Source: Lepisosteus oculatus (lineage: Eukaryota; Chordata; Actinopteri; Semionotiformes; Lepisosteidae). From it: a stretch of DNA of 64,000 nt. This document shows, piece after piece, positions 52,001 to 63,923 of the stretch. A program made the position numbers and the translations under genes. The notes under the pieces were generated by a model. It was given only the letters and a program-made list of their open reading frames with translations. It was not told the DNA's origin and ran no database searches. Position 1 is the first letter of the stretch; every line of letters starts with the position of its first letter. The stretch spans positions 28,901,148-28,965,147 of the forward strand of contig NC_090706.1 of the NCBI RefSeq assembly GCF_040954835.1, read 5' to 3'.

Positions 52001-55000
52001 CCGACACAATTGGCAGCTTGATGCCAGAGGGCTTTTACAGTAACTCTATATTATAATGACGGCAACTGAACCCCTCATGGGAAGCATTCAATTCTAACGC
52101 ACTGTTTCCACATAATGAACTCTGGTTTTCGCCCCCGAGAGGATTCGTGTGTTTTAAGAGGATGCAAGTGGCAGATTGCCTTAATTTAGACTCCCTTTTG
52201 TGTTCCACACTTCTCTTAAGGGAAGCCTCTGCAGTTGGCCCAGGGAACTCTTGCTGGGCATCACCCAGCCCATGTTTTTAGATGGGCTTGGGGATTCAGC
52301 TTTCTCTGCAGACTGTGGTTCAGACAGTGTCCCTGCCTGGGTGTTTTGACGAGCCAAGCTTTTTTTTTTTAAATTCCCCATCCGGGGGCGTGCCAACTAA
52401 AGATGTCCCGTCTCTCTTAAGGACAAGCGAGAAGTGTTAAAAAAAATCCAAAGGTGGGCTGCTGATTGGCTACCTCCGGCCCCCACCCCTTAATGAGGTG
52501 CATGGAGGCAGCCCACATACAGCACGCACGTCGCTGATCTAAACATCGTTAGTGCTGTGTTGGCACCGCCCAGAGAAGCCTGTGTTGCATGGGTCTCTGG
52601 GATGTTTGACCCTCTGCCCTTGTAACCAGGGGGTTGCAGGTTCAAATCCCAGGTGAGAGCCACTGCCGTTGCCGCCTTGAGCAAGGTGTTTTGATCAAGC
52701 TATTCCCACAAAATGACCAGCCAGATGGATAATCAAACGGTGATGCTGGCTGGTGTGCACACAGCAGTGAACCGAAACGATCCATCATCGCCAGTGGCGC
52801 CTCTCCTTCATAAATCGCACCCTTATAGTTGCTTTGAATGGCACTCGGCAATGATGTGCCACTCACTGTTCGCAGGGCATAGTGTTAACACTACGTAGCT
52901 CTCTAAATTATGTTCCATTAGTAAGAAACCCTGGGTTTGATTCCTGGGATGCTATCTGTGGGGAGTTTGCATGTTCCCCCTGAGTTCACATGATCCAAAG
53001 TCACTGGTAGGTTAATTGGCTTCTGGAAATATTGGCTCTGGTGTGCATGTTTTGCGTCTGTGTGGTCCGGGATGTATCCTGCCTTGTGCCCGTTGCTTGC
53101 TGGGATAGGCTCGGGCTCTCAGTCAGAAGACGGCTGGAAGGATAGTGAGGAGTCGGGGCTGCCCTGGCGGTGCAGTGAGAGAAGTTGGTAGCCCTGCGCG
53201 AGATGGTATCGGCCGCGCTAATCCGCCGCGTCCCAGCGCACAGCTGTGCGATCCGCCACTTCAGCTCCGTCACAAAAGCACCACTGTGCGCGAGAGAGAG
53301 TGACAGATGGCGAGTAGAAAGGACCCGGGACGGACGGCAGCCGGCTCCCGCCGCCCGGCCTGGCCAGGCGGGACCTGCCAGGCGCCCCCGGCTCCGCTGG
53401 GGCTCCGTGTCGGGGATCTGGGTCGTGGAGACGGGCTGAAAGACCCGGCTCGGTGGGGGGGGGGGAGAGCAGACAGCCCAAGAAGGGCCTCCCGTCAGTG
53501 CGCGGGGGGGGGACTGCACAAGGTTTGAGCTGCAGAGCTTCAGTCGGGTGCTGAGCCACTGTCACCTTCTCAGGGGTTTGTGGGTAAACGATGGGAAAGC
53601 AGACCACTGGGATAGACGAAGCTGGAGGAGGGTACAGCTGACCTACAATGAGGCTACACGTGTGGTTAGAGGTGTTAATTTTCGCAGTTTTTCGTCTTGA
53701 AATTCAGTTGAGGATTAAGAATCTGCACTCCGCTGGCTGTTACCATTTTTCTAACCTCGGAATAGAATACCAGAACTTGTGTTGTGAGCGCAGACGTCCG
53801 AATCTCGGCTTATTGGAGCTGCTCTGCAGGCTGCCCACCTGTTTCATGGCCTCTAATTACAAGGTTTGCAGGAAGCGGCCTGCAGTGTTCAATCATGGCC
53901 ACATCGGCTTGTCTTATCAGAGGCAGGAGATCACAAATCCCCCTACAGAGAAATTTTCTTCTTTTTACCGTCTGGTGCTTCCCTGATAAGGTTACAGAGA
54001 CGCTGTAGGTTTTTTTTTTGTCCTCTGCAAGTCATGACAATACTGTTTTAAAAAAAAAAACCGTTGGAAAACAGCCATTTCCTTTCATCCTTTTAAACTT
54101 TTTAAAGCAGTTTGTCATTGGACCTCTGAGTGAAGTGAGAAACTCCAGATGTGAATGAGCTCCATGTTTAAATCATTATCTCGAGATCAAGGATGCTGAA
54201 AAGCCCTTGAAAATCTACCATGTTGATTGAAAGAAAAGGCACACTGTTTTAAATGCAGCGCATTGCTTCTTCTGTGTACATTATTTATTTGCAGTCTCGT
54301 TACTGCTTATAAGTTAATTGCTCCCCGATATGAACTGGGAAAGTATTCCTCAAAGTGACTAGGAAACCGGAGTTTTCATCTCGAAGAAGCACATTTCTTT
54401 CCTGGATTTTTAGTGAGCCAGTAATCCATTTTGAGGCTTAAACAAATGTGCCCTTTGAAATCTGTGTTTTTTTTCGAAGTAGCTGTGATTAGTATTGGGG
54501 CGCCTCCTCATTTCCTGCTCTGAAATGTACACAAGACAATCCATTCAGCGACCCAGTTGCTCGAACCCGAGACCGGCTGCCAGCTTTCAGAGCTTATTCA
54601 AGGCGAAGGGCGAGTCGGGTGTATCCAGTCCCGTTAGGGGAGCCTGAGTTCCTCCTCTTAACGGGTCGAGCGTGGTTTTCATCCCAGGTCCTGGAAGAAG
54701 ATGCTCCCGGGGGTCCCTGGACTTGGGTGCAGTTCGCATGTGCACCCCAGTTCTGAAAAGTGCCCTCTTGAGCATCAAGCAAGCCAGTGTCCTCTGAACA
54801 GCCGAGCGGATTCTGACCCGCTGTATGATGGAGATTGAATGGAATGACATCAGGCCCGCAAGGGGCTAATAATATCCTTACACTTATATAGCATTTTTCT
54901 GGACGCTCCACTCAAAGCGCTTTACAGATAATGGGGATCCCCTCCACCACCACCAGTGTGCAGCCCCACCTGGATGATGCTCCAGTACACTCCCCACACA

Positions 55001-56995
55001 CCAGCTCTCAGTGGGGAGGAGAACCGAGTGATGAAGCCAGTTCAGAGATGGGGGGTTATTAGGGGGTCACGATTAGTAAAGGCCAGGGGGGACATTTGGA
55101 TAAAAACATGTTGAAACTTCCTATGAACAGGATGTAGAGAAGACTCCCTTTGCAGAGAGTTTTAACCTGTGCCATCATTAGTAGGCCTGCTGTCTGTTGA
55201 AAAGCCATCCCCTTTTTGAGAGTGAGACAATTCTCCAAGCATATTGCATTTCATTGCAGTTTGTACACGAACCTGACAGCTGCTCTGTGATGGGAGTCTG
55301 GTCCGTTTCCTTGGGCCGGCTGGTCTGCCGATATCGTACTGCCCCGGGTGGGCGGTGAACTCTGTCAGTGGTCAAGAGGGGACGCAATTTTAGGTGGGGA
55401 CGTTAGTGCAGAGCTGGTCCTGTCCTGGTTTCGCCAAGGGATCGTTGAGAGCAAACTGGGTTTTGTTAGTCCCCGGCCCCGCCAGTCTCCTCCCACGTCA
55501 TCGCCGTGTGCTGTGCTCGAACCCGCTGCCGTTCCCCTTTAAGCCGGCTTCGTTGGCCAGTCGTAAGGGTGTCCTGGCTGCGGTCTCGATGGGAGCCCTG
55601 AAATCCCGAGGATGGGGTGCAGTTTGTCCCAAAGCTTCCCCAGCAGTGAGCTGAGGTCCGCTCTAGACCGCTGACCCGTCTCGTCTTGGTTCCGACGCTC
55701 GATCCCGCAGGAAAGCTCGAGCGGCCGTCTTCCTTTTTGCAATTTTATCGAATGTTTTATTTCTTCCCAGCAGTTTGAATCTATTTTTCCTCGAGCCTAG
55801 GCCCTGAAGAGCTGCAGAACGGGTTACTCTTCAGTCGCGGCTTTGGCGGAGAAGTCCCCGCGCGGGCCTGAAACACGCGTTGCGTGAGGGTCTCCACCGC
55901 AGGCAGGGTGTAACTCGGATTGCCCCCCCCAGTCCTCTCGGCACGAGCCCGGGAGCAGCGCGGACAGCAGACCGGAGCGAAGGACTCCGAGAGTCTGGAT
56001 GGGCTGGCAGCCGTCCGCGCTGGGGGAGGGGGGGTGGAGGTTTTTTTTTTTACTGCAGCCTCTGCTTCTGTTGCCTTATCTGCTGGTGGAAGCGCCGCCC
56101 CCCCCCCTTGCACCCGGCTCTGAAACGGGCTGGTATGTCAGGAGATGGTTGAGTGAGGAGATCAAAGATAACAGCAGCTAGCGAGGGGGGGTCTGACGAG
56201 CCCAGTTGGTTGAGTCTGGGGGGGGGCGGTGGTGTGTGTGTGTGGGGGGAGGGAGCCGCCAGAGAGCCCTTCCAAAAGTCACCTCAACAGAGCGTTGGCG
56301 AAGCGTTGAAGAGGCTGACCGGGCCCTTCTCTCTGCTCTGCCCGGACGCCTGCTCCACCAGCCCTCTGCTTGATTCACTCCGTGTTTGCAGAGGCATCCC
56401 TGATGTTGGCTTCCTGCCTGTAAAGTTTGTAAGTGTTGGTTTTGAAAAGGAGGCCCAAGTTGCTCGCTCCTCCCCGCAAGCACACACACACAGACAATTA
56501 AGGTGGTTGTTCCAGAACTTTCCCCATGTCTCCCACCGGGCCCCGTCTGTGCGGCGTTACCCCCTTGAACAGCCCGCGCTGTCGGGGCGCCCTGCCTTTT
56601 CTGTCGATCTGACGCGCACCGTCTGCTGCGAGAACCTCCACGTGTCTGTGGAGTCTTGGGGCGCGGCTACACCAACACTCCTGATGACCCCCCTCGCCTC
56701 CAGTCTTGGGGTGCAGCCGGACCACCTCTCCTGACCCGCTCGCCTCTCTCTCTCTCTCCCTCCTCCCCCCACCCACCCTTGCAGGAGCTGAAACTGCCGG
56801 CGTACCGAGCCCACTCCCCGCAGATCGGGATGCGGCGCTACTTCGCCGACCTGCTGGCCATCCTCAGCAACCGCTACCAGCTGTGCCCCACGGCGCGCCA
56901 CCTGGCCGTCTACCTGCTGGACCTGTTCATGGACCACTACGACGTGGCGGTCAAGCAGCTGTACGTCATCGCGCTGTCCTGCCTGCTCCTCGCCA
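49078..56995 (+). CDS. ccnjl: Cyclin-J-like protein, first two coding exons (3' partial)
   Basis: Cyclin-box protein of the cyclin J group, function poorly known. Coding exons 49078-49146 and 56785-56995 join in phase 0; the second ends in phase 1 (donor gtaagt). The start gives [20 protein letters not shown]; an in-frame ATG at 49069 is possible but lacks family support. Exon 2 encodes the start of the cyclin box: [49 protein letters not shown] and [14 protein letters not shown]. The N-terminus resembles CCNJ more than human CCNJL, but RAHSP, QLCP and KQLY are CCNJL-like, and the c1qtnf2/slu7 neighbours point to ccnjl. The next exon (expected to start with KFE) was not found before 64000, so the gene continues to the right. 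Confidence 0.88.
50300..50530 (+). repeat. tRNA-SINE/L2-tail copy in ccnjl intron 1
   Basis: Contains gtggagttcgcatgttcccc and cttgttgcttgctgggctag. Confidence 0.65.
50930..51150 (-). repeat. 5S-SINE (second subfamily) 3' block
   Basis: Minus-strand match to the cccctgatctgtg-containing block of 16500-16935. The head is absent. Confidence 0.45.
52555..52720 (+). mobile_element. tRNA-derived SINE (V-SINE-like head)
   Basis: B-box-like ggttgcaggttcaaatccca at 52631-52650, followed by 'ccttgagcaaggtgttt', the block typical of V-SINE/HE1-type elements in fish. Confidence 0.65.
52925..53130 (+). repeat. tRNA-SINE/L2-tail copy
   Basis: Contains ggggagtttgcatgttcccc and gtgcccgttgcttgctggga. Confidence 0.7.
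54869..55096 (-). mobile_element. 5S-derived SINE, 3' fragment
   Basis: Minus-strand copy with tccttacacttatatagcat and caccagctctcagtggggag; the head is cut off. Confidence 0.75.
56655..56755 (+). repeat. Local tandem duplication before ccnjl exon 2
   Basis: Two ~47-bp copies beginning gtcttggggcgcggc and gtcttggggtgcagc end about 30 bp before the exon 2 acceptor, followed by a CT-rich polypyrimidine run. Confidence 0.7.
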
Positions 56996-57149
56996 GTAAG
57001 TGGGGGAGGAGGGGGGGTTCTCTCGTCTCGGGAAGCATGGCGCCAGTTGTATCGATCGTTCCGAAATCGGTTGCGCCTGACGTGATTTTCCATAAGGTTT
57101 CTTGCGTTGGTACAGTTTTATTGATGTTAAAAAAAGTACTGTGGCTGAA

Positions 57150-57240
57150 GGGTGAGATGGCTGTGCTGCTTCTGGGATTTGAACCCGCAGCCACAAACGT
57201 GTCCAGAACCCTCACCCCCATGGTGCTACAGCTGTGTTGG
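57150..57240 (-). repeat. tRNA-derived SINE fragment
   Basis: The reverse complement of tgggatttgaacccgcagcc is a good B box. Only the tRNA-like head is visible. Confidence 0.5.
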
Positions 57241-60200
57241 GAGGGAGGTCGGTCCGTAGATCCTTACTCTTTCTGGAGAAGCGCTGCTGTGCAGTACAGC
57301 ATTCTTGCTTATGTCCTATTTCGTTTTGTGCAGTTGCTCATCAGCAAGGAGAGCTGTAGATTGGGGGTGGAGAGCTCTTGAGTGCAGTGTGTACAGTGGC
57401 GCCGTCTGACGAGTTGAAGTGCAGAGCTTGTCTTAAAGTCCTGCAGGAACGGACTTGTCTGGTCAGCTCGTCTAGAGCACGCGCCGCTTTAGTCTCTCTT
57501 AATGCTGCCCTGCTGCAGGGTGTCTTAGCTTTTGCAAGTTGCTGCACTGTGTATGTGGCTGGACTTCCCAAAAACAGAAAGAGTAGGCCTCCAAAAAGGC
57601 TAAAGGTAAAGTTGCTCACCTGATCCCAGGTTCAAGCCTGAGTCAAGTCACTAGGCTGACTCTGACTGGGGTTCCCCACGTCAAGTGGCATGCAGCTGTC
57701 CCCCGAGTGCTGTTAAGGAATCTCTGTGCTGTCAGAAACACAGCGCCCCCATGTGGCAGGCCAGGGGCTTGCCTCTCCTCTGGTGGGGGGGCTGCGCTGC
57801 CTGTGACTTCTTAATAAAACAAGAGGCTGGAAGGCGGGCAGGGCAGAGCAATCGCACGTCCCATGCGTCTCGGGGTTTGTCACTCTGAGCCCAGGCGTCC
57901 GCAACACAAACGTCGTCTCCCCTGGATCTTCCAGATGGGGTGTTGGTCAAAAGTCTGTTCTGAGCTTTTTCAGAAAATACATCTCAGTGTGGCGGTGGAC
58001 AAGGAGTCCCAGGATAGTGTCAATTCTGGCCTTTGTCCACACACAGTGGTGTGTAGGAGCCAGTTGGCCCGTTCAACAATAATTGCTGTCTTGGCATTTT
58101 GCAGTAGTCGTTCGCTGCATCCCTTGCCAGCTTATCTGACCCTCTGGTTTGCCCGAGTCTGAGATGTTCCTCTTCTCCGGGACACCAGGAGCTCGTCAGT
58201 GTCGCCATGTCGGTGGGCGGCCGGCCTCGGCGGTGGCGCTCCTGACTGGGGCTTTGTCTCCCCTGACAGCCCCCGTTAATCACGCGAGACTCTTATCACA
58301 GACGCGCACCAGAAGGGAAACGCGGCTCTGGGAGCTGGGTAATTAGCGTGGCAGGGAAACGAGGAGGGTAATAAGTTATCCAGCAGACACGCTGGAGGAC
58401 TGCGCCGAGATGGGGGAGGCCCGGCTGTGGTAGCGAGGAGGGAAATGCTATGGCTTCCTCCGGTCCAGGGTGTCTCATTTTTCATGCGTTTGCAAATGCA
58501 AAGCATTCCGTGCGTCTTGAATTCTTAAAGATCGTTCTGCAGGAAAAAGAATGCACAAAGGCACTAACGGTATATGCCATTGAGTTCCTGCTCAAGGTGT
58601 GAAAGTCGAGTCTCGGAGCCTGGATTAAATCAGGGCTGCGACCCGTCCTGACGAGATCATCGGGCTGGGAATTTGAAGCAATCTGGCCTGCCCGCTGGAA
58701 GTCTAGGGACATCAAGTGTTCGGTGCTACTGGACTGTGGAATTCCAGTCCCTCTGGAGTCTCCAGGCTCGGGAGATGCCTTGCTGATCTATAGGGTTAAA
58801 GCCACACCAGTGTGGTTAAATCAGGGCAGGATCCAACTGGGAGATCCTGCTTCTCGGTGAGGGCTCGAGGCAGTTTTCAGGGAGTCTTGTGCAACTCTTT
58901 AATGGGGGAGGGGAGAGGTCAGGCTAACAAACCGTGCTCGGCCCGAAATCCCCCAGTCAAAAATTGGACTCGAGCGCGTTCTTCGCTTTGCACGGAGAGT
59001 ATCCGTCGGTTCTGCGATCTCGGCGGAGCTCCTGACTTCCTGGGCGTCTATGTTAGATGGTTTGGTGTGGCTGGGGTTTTGGCATTTGCGTTAATGACGG
59101 CCTCACTGGCTTTTCCGATCCCCTCCCAGAGCCGATGCAGTATGAAGGGCGCCATGTTTGTTTATTTGTTTTTAGTTGGCACCTTGTGGGCAGGGCTGGC
59201 CGTGCCAGCGCAGCTGGTTAAGGCCCAGGGTTTTGCCCCGCGGAGGGGGCGGGCGCAGCGTAATTCAATCAGTCTGTGTAGGAGCGGGTCGCGCCTGCTG
59301 CTGGCTGTGTCCCCACTCCCCCCTCCATTGTCAGCCCACCGTCTGCGCAGGACTCTGTGATGGGTCTGATGAGGGGGGGCAGCTGGAGGCGATCGGAGTG
59401 GCTTTCACAGGAGGGGCGGGGGGCGCCGGGGGCGTGCAGGGGAGGGGGAGAGTGTTGGGCTGGGGGGCTTGATGCTCATCGTGGACAAGCCGATCGGATG
59501 TGGCAGAGCTGGAGGGAGCGAGAGTCCTGGGGGAGCTGGTCCGTTTTCTACTCCCAGCGGAGCTTGTAGGCTGTTTCCACCCTCGCAGGAGCTCCGTTGA
59601 GCTCGGAGCTGGGGGGGGCGCAGGGCTCTGTCTCCACTGAACTGAATCCCCATCCGGCTGCAGTGTGCCCCCCTGGCGGGGGGAGGGGGGGGGTGCTCGG
59701 GCTGTCAGGAGCAGCTGGGGGGGGGGGCAGGAGTGATGGCCTATTTAAGGCAGCGAAGTGGGGTGGCGCTGTTATTGCTCAGGGGGATTCAAAGCTCAGT
59801 TTTGCTGCAGTTTGGATTTTGCTCCAGCGTTTTTACAAAAAGTGCCTAAGAATCCAAAAGGCTGGCCAGAAATCCTGCTCCGTTAGCCCAGCGTGGACAA
59901 AGAGCTCCTTCTGGAGAGCTCCTAAAGAGAAGCTGATCTCTCTGGCGCCTGCCCTTCAACAGTCTTAGTCCTGACGCTGTAATGGTACCTGCGTTAGGGA
60001 GGGGAAAAAAAGCTACACTTCAGAAAACCCTTGTCCCCAGACCCATCAGATACACACACACACCTTCCTCGCGTACTGGAAACACAGCTTTTTAAAAAAA
60101 AAAACACGGAATCTGGAAATGAAAGGGAGACCACCCCCCTCTCCTCCCTGTGTGGCAGTGCGGCTGGCAGCAGCGACTCCGCCAGCCGCCGCCGCCGCGT

Positions 60201-62648
60201 GTGGACGGGGGCAGGCCGCTGTTTTTGTTCCGCTGACGGGGGTGACGAGCTCAGAAAGAGCCCAGCCTCTGTGAGGGTCCAGGGGGGCTCCAGGGCGCCC
60301 GCCATGTGCTTCCGGGCCCCATTCTGAACAAAAGAGCGCCTCACGGGGAACCCCCCCCCCCAGCCCCTCTTGGGTGGGGGAGCTGAAGGGCAGGATGTGT
60401 GCCGGTGGGGGGCTGGGTATCGTCCCGGGCACGAGGAGAGAGGTTCGGGCCCTGGGTTAAGTGACGTGCCCACCTGGACCCCTGTGTGGGACAGAAGCGG
60501 ACCTGTGCAGTCTGATACATTTTCCCCCAGCTCTGCACGCCTCCGTGAAGCTAGTGGCGGGAGAAAGGGGGTTTGTGGGGTGACTTTTATTTGCGTTCTC
60601 CAGCATGCAGATATTTGTTTTGTTTCCCCTCGGCTCTTTAACAAAAAAAAAACGGAGGGAATTTGACCAGAAATTGAAATGTTGGCTTCAACCAAAACGG
60701 GCGTTGATCTTCCAGCAGGCGTCAACATGCGTACCTCCGTATCTGGGGAGGGTCTGGGGGATGCAGTCCTGTCTGCTGCTCCCAGCTTGCCAGTGTCCGC
60801 CCGGCTCTGCCCTGACCAGGAGCTGGGAAAAGCCTCGATCCCGCTGTAGAGCTCCAGAGATGTTCTCTCCGATCGGCCGGGAAGAGAAAAGGGAAAATGC
60901 TGTCTCCCAGCTGCAATTTCAGTTAAAACTCCAGTTCGTTTCTAGCTGCCTCAAACACGGGCGGAATAGTGGAGCTGAGGGGGTGGGCAGCTGTCCAGGG
61001 CTGGGCTGAGGAGAGAAGGGCCAGGAGAAACTTGAGTTTAAAGTGTCCCGTCACGAGGTCGTCCACCCTGCGGGAAAAATGGCAAAAACAACAGGATAAA
61101 AAAGGAAGGCTTTTAAATATGGGCTGTTCCACTGCTTGTTGCTCCTGTTGAGTTGTGGCGGGGGTGGGGTTGGTGGGATTTCTGTGTTGAATTTACCCAG
61201 CGGGGAGCCGGAATATGTAGATTAGTCTGACCGAACTCCACCGTGCCTGTTAGGGAGATAATCAGCTTGGGGCCCTTCGGAAAATACTGCACAGAACAAG
61301 TTTGGACAGCTCTGAAGACCCTTTTAAACGGACTGTCTGGAGCACGCTTTTCCCTTGGCTGCTTGATCTGTTTTTAGATTTTGACAGCGCGGTAGGAGTG
61401 GTAAAACCGAGATTTGCAGCTCCTGAATCCAAGCTCCGATCCCGCTTTCCAAAAAGACGTCCATAATCCTGGCTTTGTTTTGCGCTCAAAGTGGCGGGCG
61501 CTAATTGGTTTCAGCAGTCTCGCCTTTGCAATGCAAATGAACACGCAGAGTGGATCAGGGGAGCATTCCCGAGGCAGAGCGTCCGAAAGGCGTGAAGGTG
61601 TAATTAAAACAAAATCGCTGCATCGTTAAATAGGCCTGGTGTCTGCAGAGGCTGCAGGAGGGGTCTTGTAAAGGGGGTTGTTTCCTGATCTGGGGAAGTT
61701 TTGCTGCAGTCTGGACTTGGCTCCTGCGTTTTGCAAAATGTGCCCGGGCGTCAGAAAGGCACTGGCCGGAAATTCCGCTCCGTTAAAGAGCTCCTTCCTG
61801 AGAGATCCTAAAGAGACGCGAGTGTGGAAGATGGAGAACAGTAGATGAAGGTGAAAATAAGAAACCTCATTGGGGAAAACTGGAAATTCCTAACTGCTGC
61901 AGGGGGGTGGGGGGATTGCGGGACAGGTCATTAATTAGCTGGGAAAAGTCGCTCTTCGTTGAGAAAACTCATCATGGAGGGAATGCTGGGAGTCTAGCCA
62001 CATGGGAAATGAGCCTGCAGCCCCTAATATCTGAACTCGAGAGTGTTCTCTGGCCTGGATGTCCTCAAGTCCATAGCCGTACACTGGACCTGGTTTGTGC
62101 GGGGTGTACACATCGCCCCGGATCGGGGCATATCCTTTCACGCCCCTGTTTTAAACCTTCGTCTCGTTCCCTGTGCACTCCTCAGACCTCCTCTTCCACC
62201 TGGAAAACACTTACGCGGATGCACAACTTGTATTCCCTGTAGATTCGAGTGTCCAAGAGAGAGTGCTCCTGATGACGAGTAATGTTTTTCTTTCTTGGAG
62301 GCTTTCCTGGAGCACACTATGCGTTTTTGAGGGGGGCCTGTAACGACTCTGTGGCCGATCTCCTCCTCTTTGAGACGCCGATGTCTGTCCCCTTGTGCAA
62401 CTGCAGGAGGGCGCCTCCGTCATCGGCGCCTGGAGCGAGGGACAGGCCTGTCGGGGTTAAAATGCTCGACCCCTCAATGAGGGTCTTGGCCGCCAGCGCG
62501 CTGGTACAGTACAGATTCCCTGTGATCACGCAGATGTGTGGAGCAGACCAGCGTCTTTTGTGCAGAACTGTACCCGGTTTCAGAGATGACGGTGTCGCGT
62601 TACAGCACACATTCCAGGTGATGTGAGGGAAGGTGAAAGGAATGTTAC

Positions 62649-62668
62649 ACCCCCACACACACACACAC
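62649..62668. repeat. CA microsatellite
   Basis: Short CA repeat after a C-rich run. Confidence 0.8.
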
Positions 62669-63815
62669 TATCTGTCTCTGACCGGATCTCCCGCCTGGAG
62701 ATTCCCTGTAGGAGAGCTCGGAGCGCGGCGGGGCTGTGCGGTCATTGAGAATGCTGTCGAGCTGCCCCTCTCCCAGGAACGGGATGTTCACTTTTTTTCA
62801 TTTCCAGTCTTTCACATCTGCCAGCTGCCCTAAGAACTCGTCAGACATTGAGGCGTTTTGTGGTGATAGAAAAGGTCATAATATCCTGATTTTAATGCAA
62901 GGATATTTATTTTTGCAACCTCACCTTGAGGTTGTTGGGAGGGCTGACAGAGAGCAGTAGAAGAAGATGTAAACGGAGGACTTAAATGAGAAAATCGGAA
63001 ATTCCCAGTTGCTGTGTGAGGGCCTCTCCACAACTGTTCCGAGTTTTTCCTGGTGCTTCTTTCTGCTCTTTCTACACTCTTTGCTAGATTTGCAGATTTA
63101 AAACATTTTGGGCCATTTTTGCTTCTCAGTGGGATGGGGTGGGGTCTGTTGTCGATTCCTGTGTCAAGGCCTGTAGCTTTTGAACCGCACTTGAAGCTCA
63201 CTGGAAGAGATGGGAGCGATCCAGCTGATCCCTTGCAGTCCCGCGTAAAACAAAACGCTTTTTCTGAAGAAGCGTTTTCCCTGTTGGCAACTCCCGCAGC
63301 TTGAAGGTCAGATTTGGAGTAGATTTGTGCCCGTTTCCCCGTAAAATGGGTTTGAAACCTTCCACTGAAAAGCAGATGAACAAAGCACAACGTTCATTCC
63401 TCTAGGGACAGGGGTTTTAATTTTTCCAGCGGTGGTGGCGGGAGAAAAAGCCCGCAAGGGCCCGGAACAGTGGACCTGGTTCTGAAGTCCTGTCGCCGGG
63501 CCCTGCTGGTCTCGTCTCCCGGATTCTGCTGGGCCGTCTCGGACACGTTCCGAAGCCTTGGTGCGGGGGGTTTCGCTGTTGGGAAGCCCTCTCCTCGGCT
63601 CGGATGAGTCGCCCAGTCGCGCAGCTGCTGGGAGGTCATGTTACAGCGGGTTTCACAGCCACCTGCCGGAAGGGAGGGACTTTCTCTGCTTGCCGATAAG
63701 AAACGGGCAGATGTGGGTTTGTGTTGGCAGCGAAGTTGCTGCTAAACTGGGCTGACTCTCCCCACAGAAGATGGAAGCGTTAGGCTGATTCCCCGAGGAG
63801 GAGAGATGGATTGGT

Positions 63816-63923
63816 ACCATCCATCCATCCATCCATCCATCCATCCATCCACTTTCTAGCAGCTTCGCCCAATTCATGGGGGAGCCTATCCCAGCAAGCA
63901 ACGGGTGCAAGCCGGACCACATC
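63816..63923 (-). repeat. SINE tail with CCAT/ATGG repeat
   Basis: An ATCC-type tetramer repeat (63816-63851) followed on the minus strand by the reverse of cgttgcttgctgggatagg, the 3' end of the tRNA-SINE/L2-tail family. Its 5' side is directly joined to the C1q fragment. Confidence 0.75.

Larger units (their letters stand above)
56996..63923 (+). other. ccnjl intron 2, no further exon in window
   Basis: GC-rich intron. Diverged copies of the same sequence block lie at about 59790-59960 and 61690-61830. A weaker paired block lies at about 61850-61890 and 62960-63000. The long frames at 58.8-59.4 kb and 60.0-60.7 kb (minus) are compositional. No exon with cyclin-box coding was found. Confidence 0.6.

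Noticed and set aside
56656-57381. 241-codon plus-strand frame through ccnjl exon 2
   Set aside because: It runs through the exon and both flanking introns; only 56785-56995 has cyclin similarity and splice sites.
59994-60728. 244-codon minus-strand frame
   Set aside because: Low-complexity Pro/Ser/Gly translation in a GC-rich intron, no splice sites or family match.
63768-63800. ccnjl exon 3 after a CCCACAG acceptor
   Set aside because: The frame reads KMEALG then stops; cyclin exon 3 should begin with a KFE-type sequence in phase 1.
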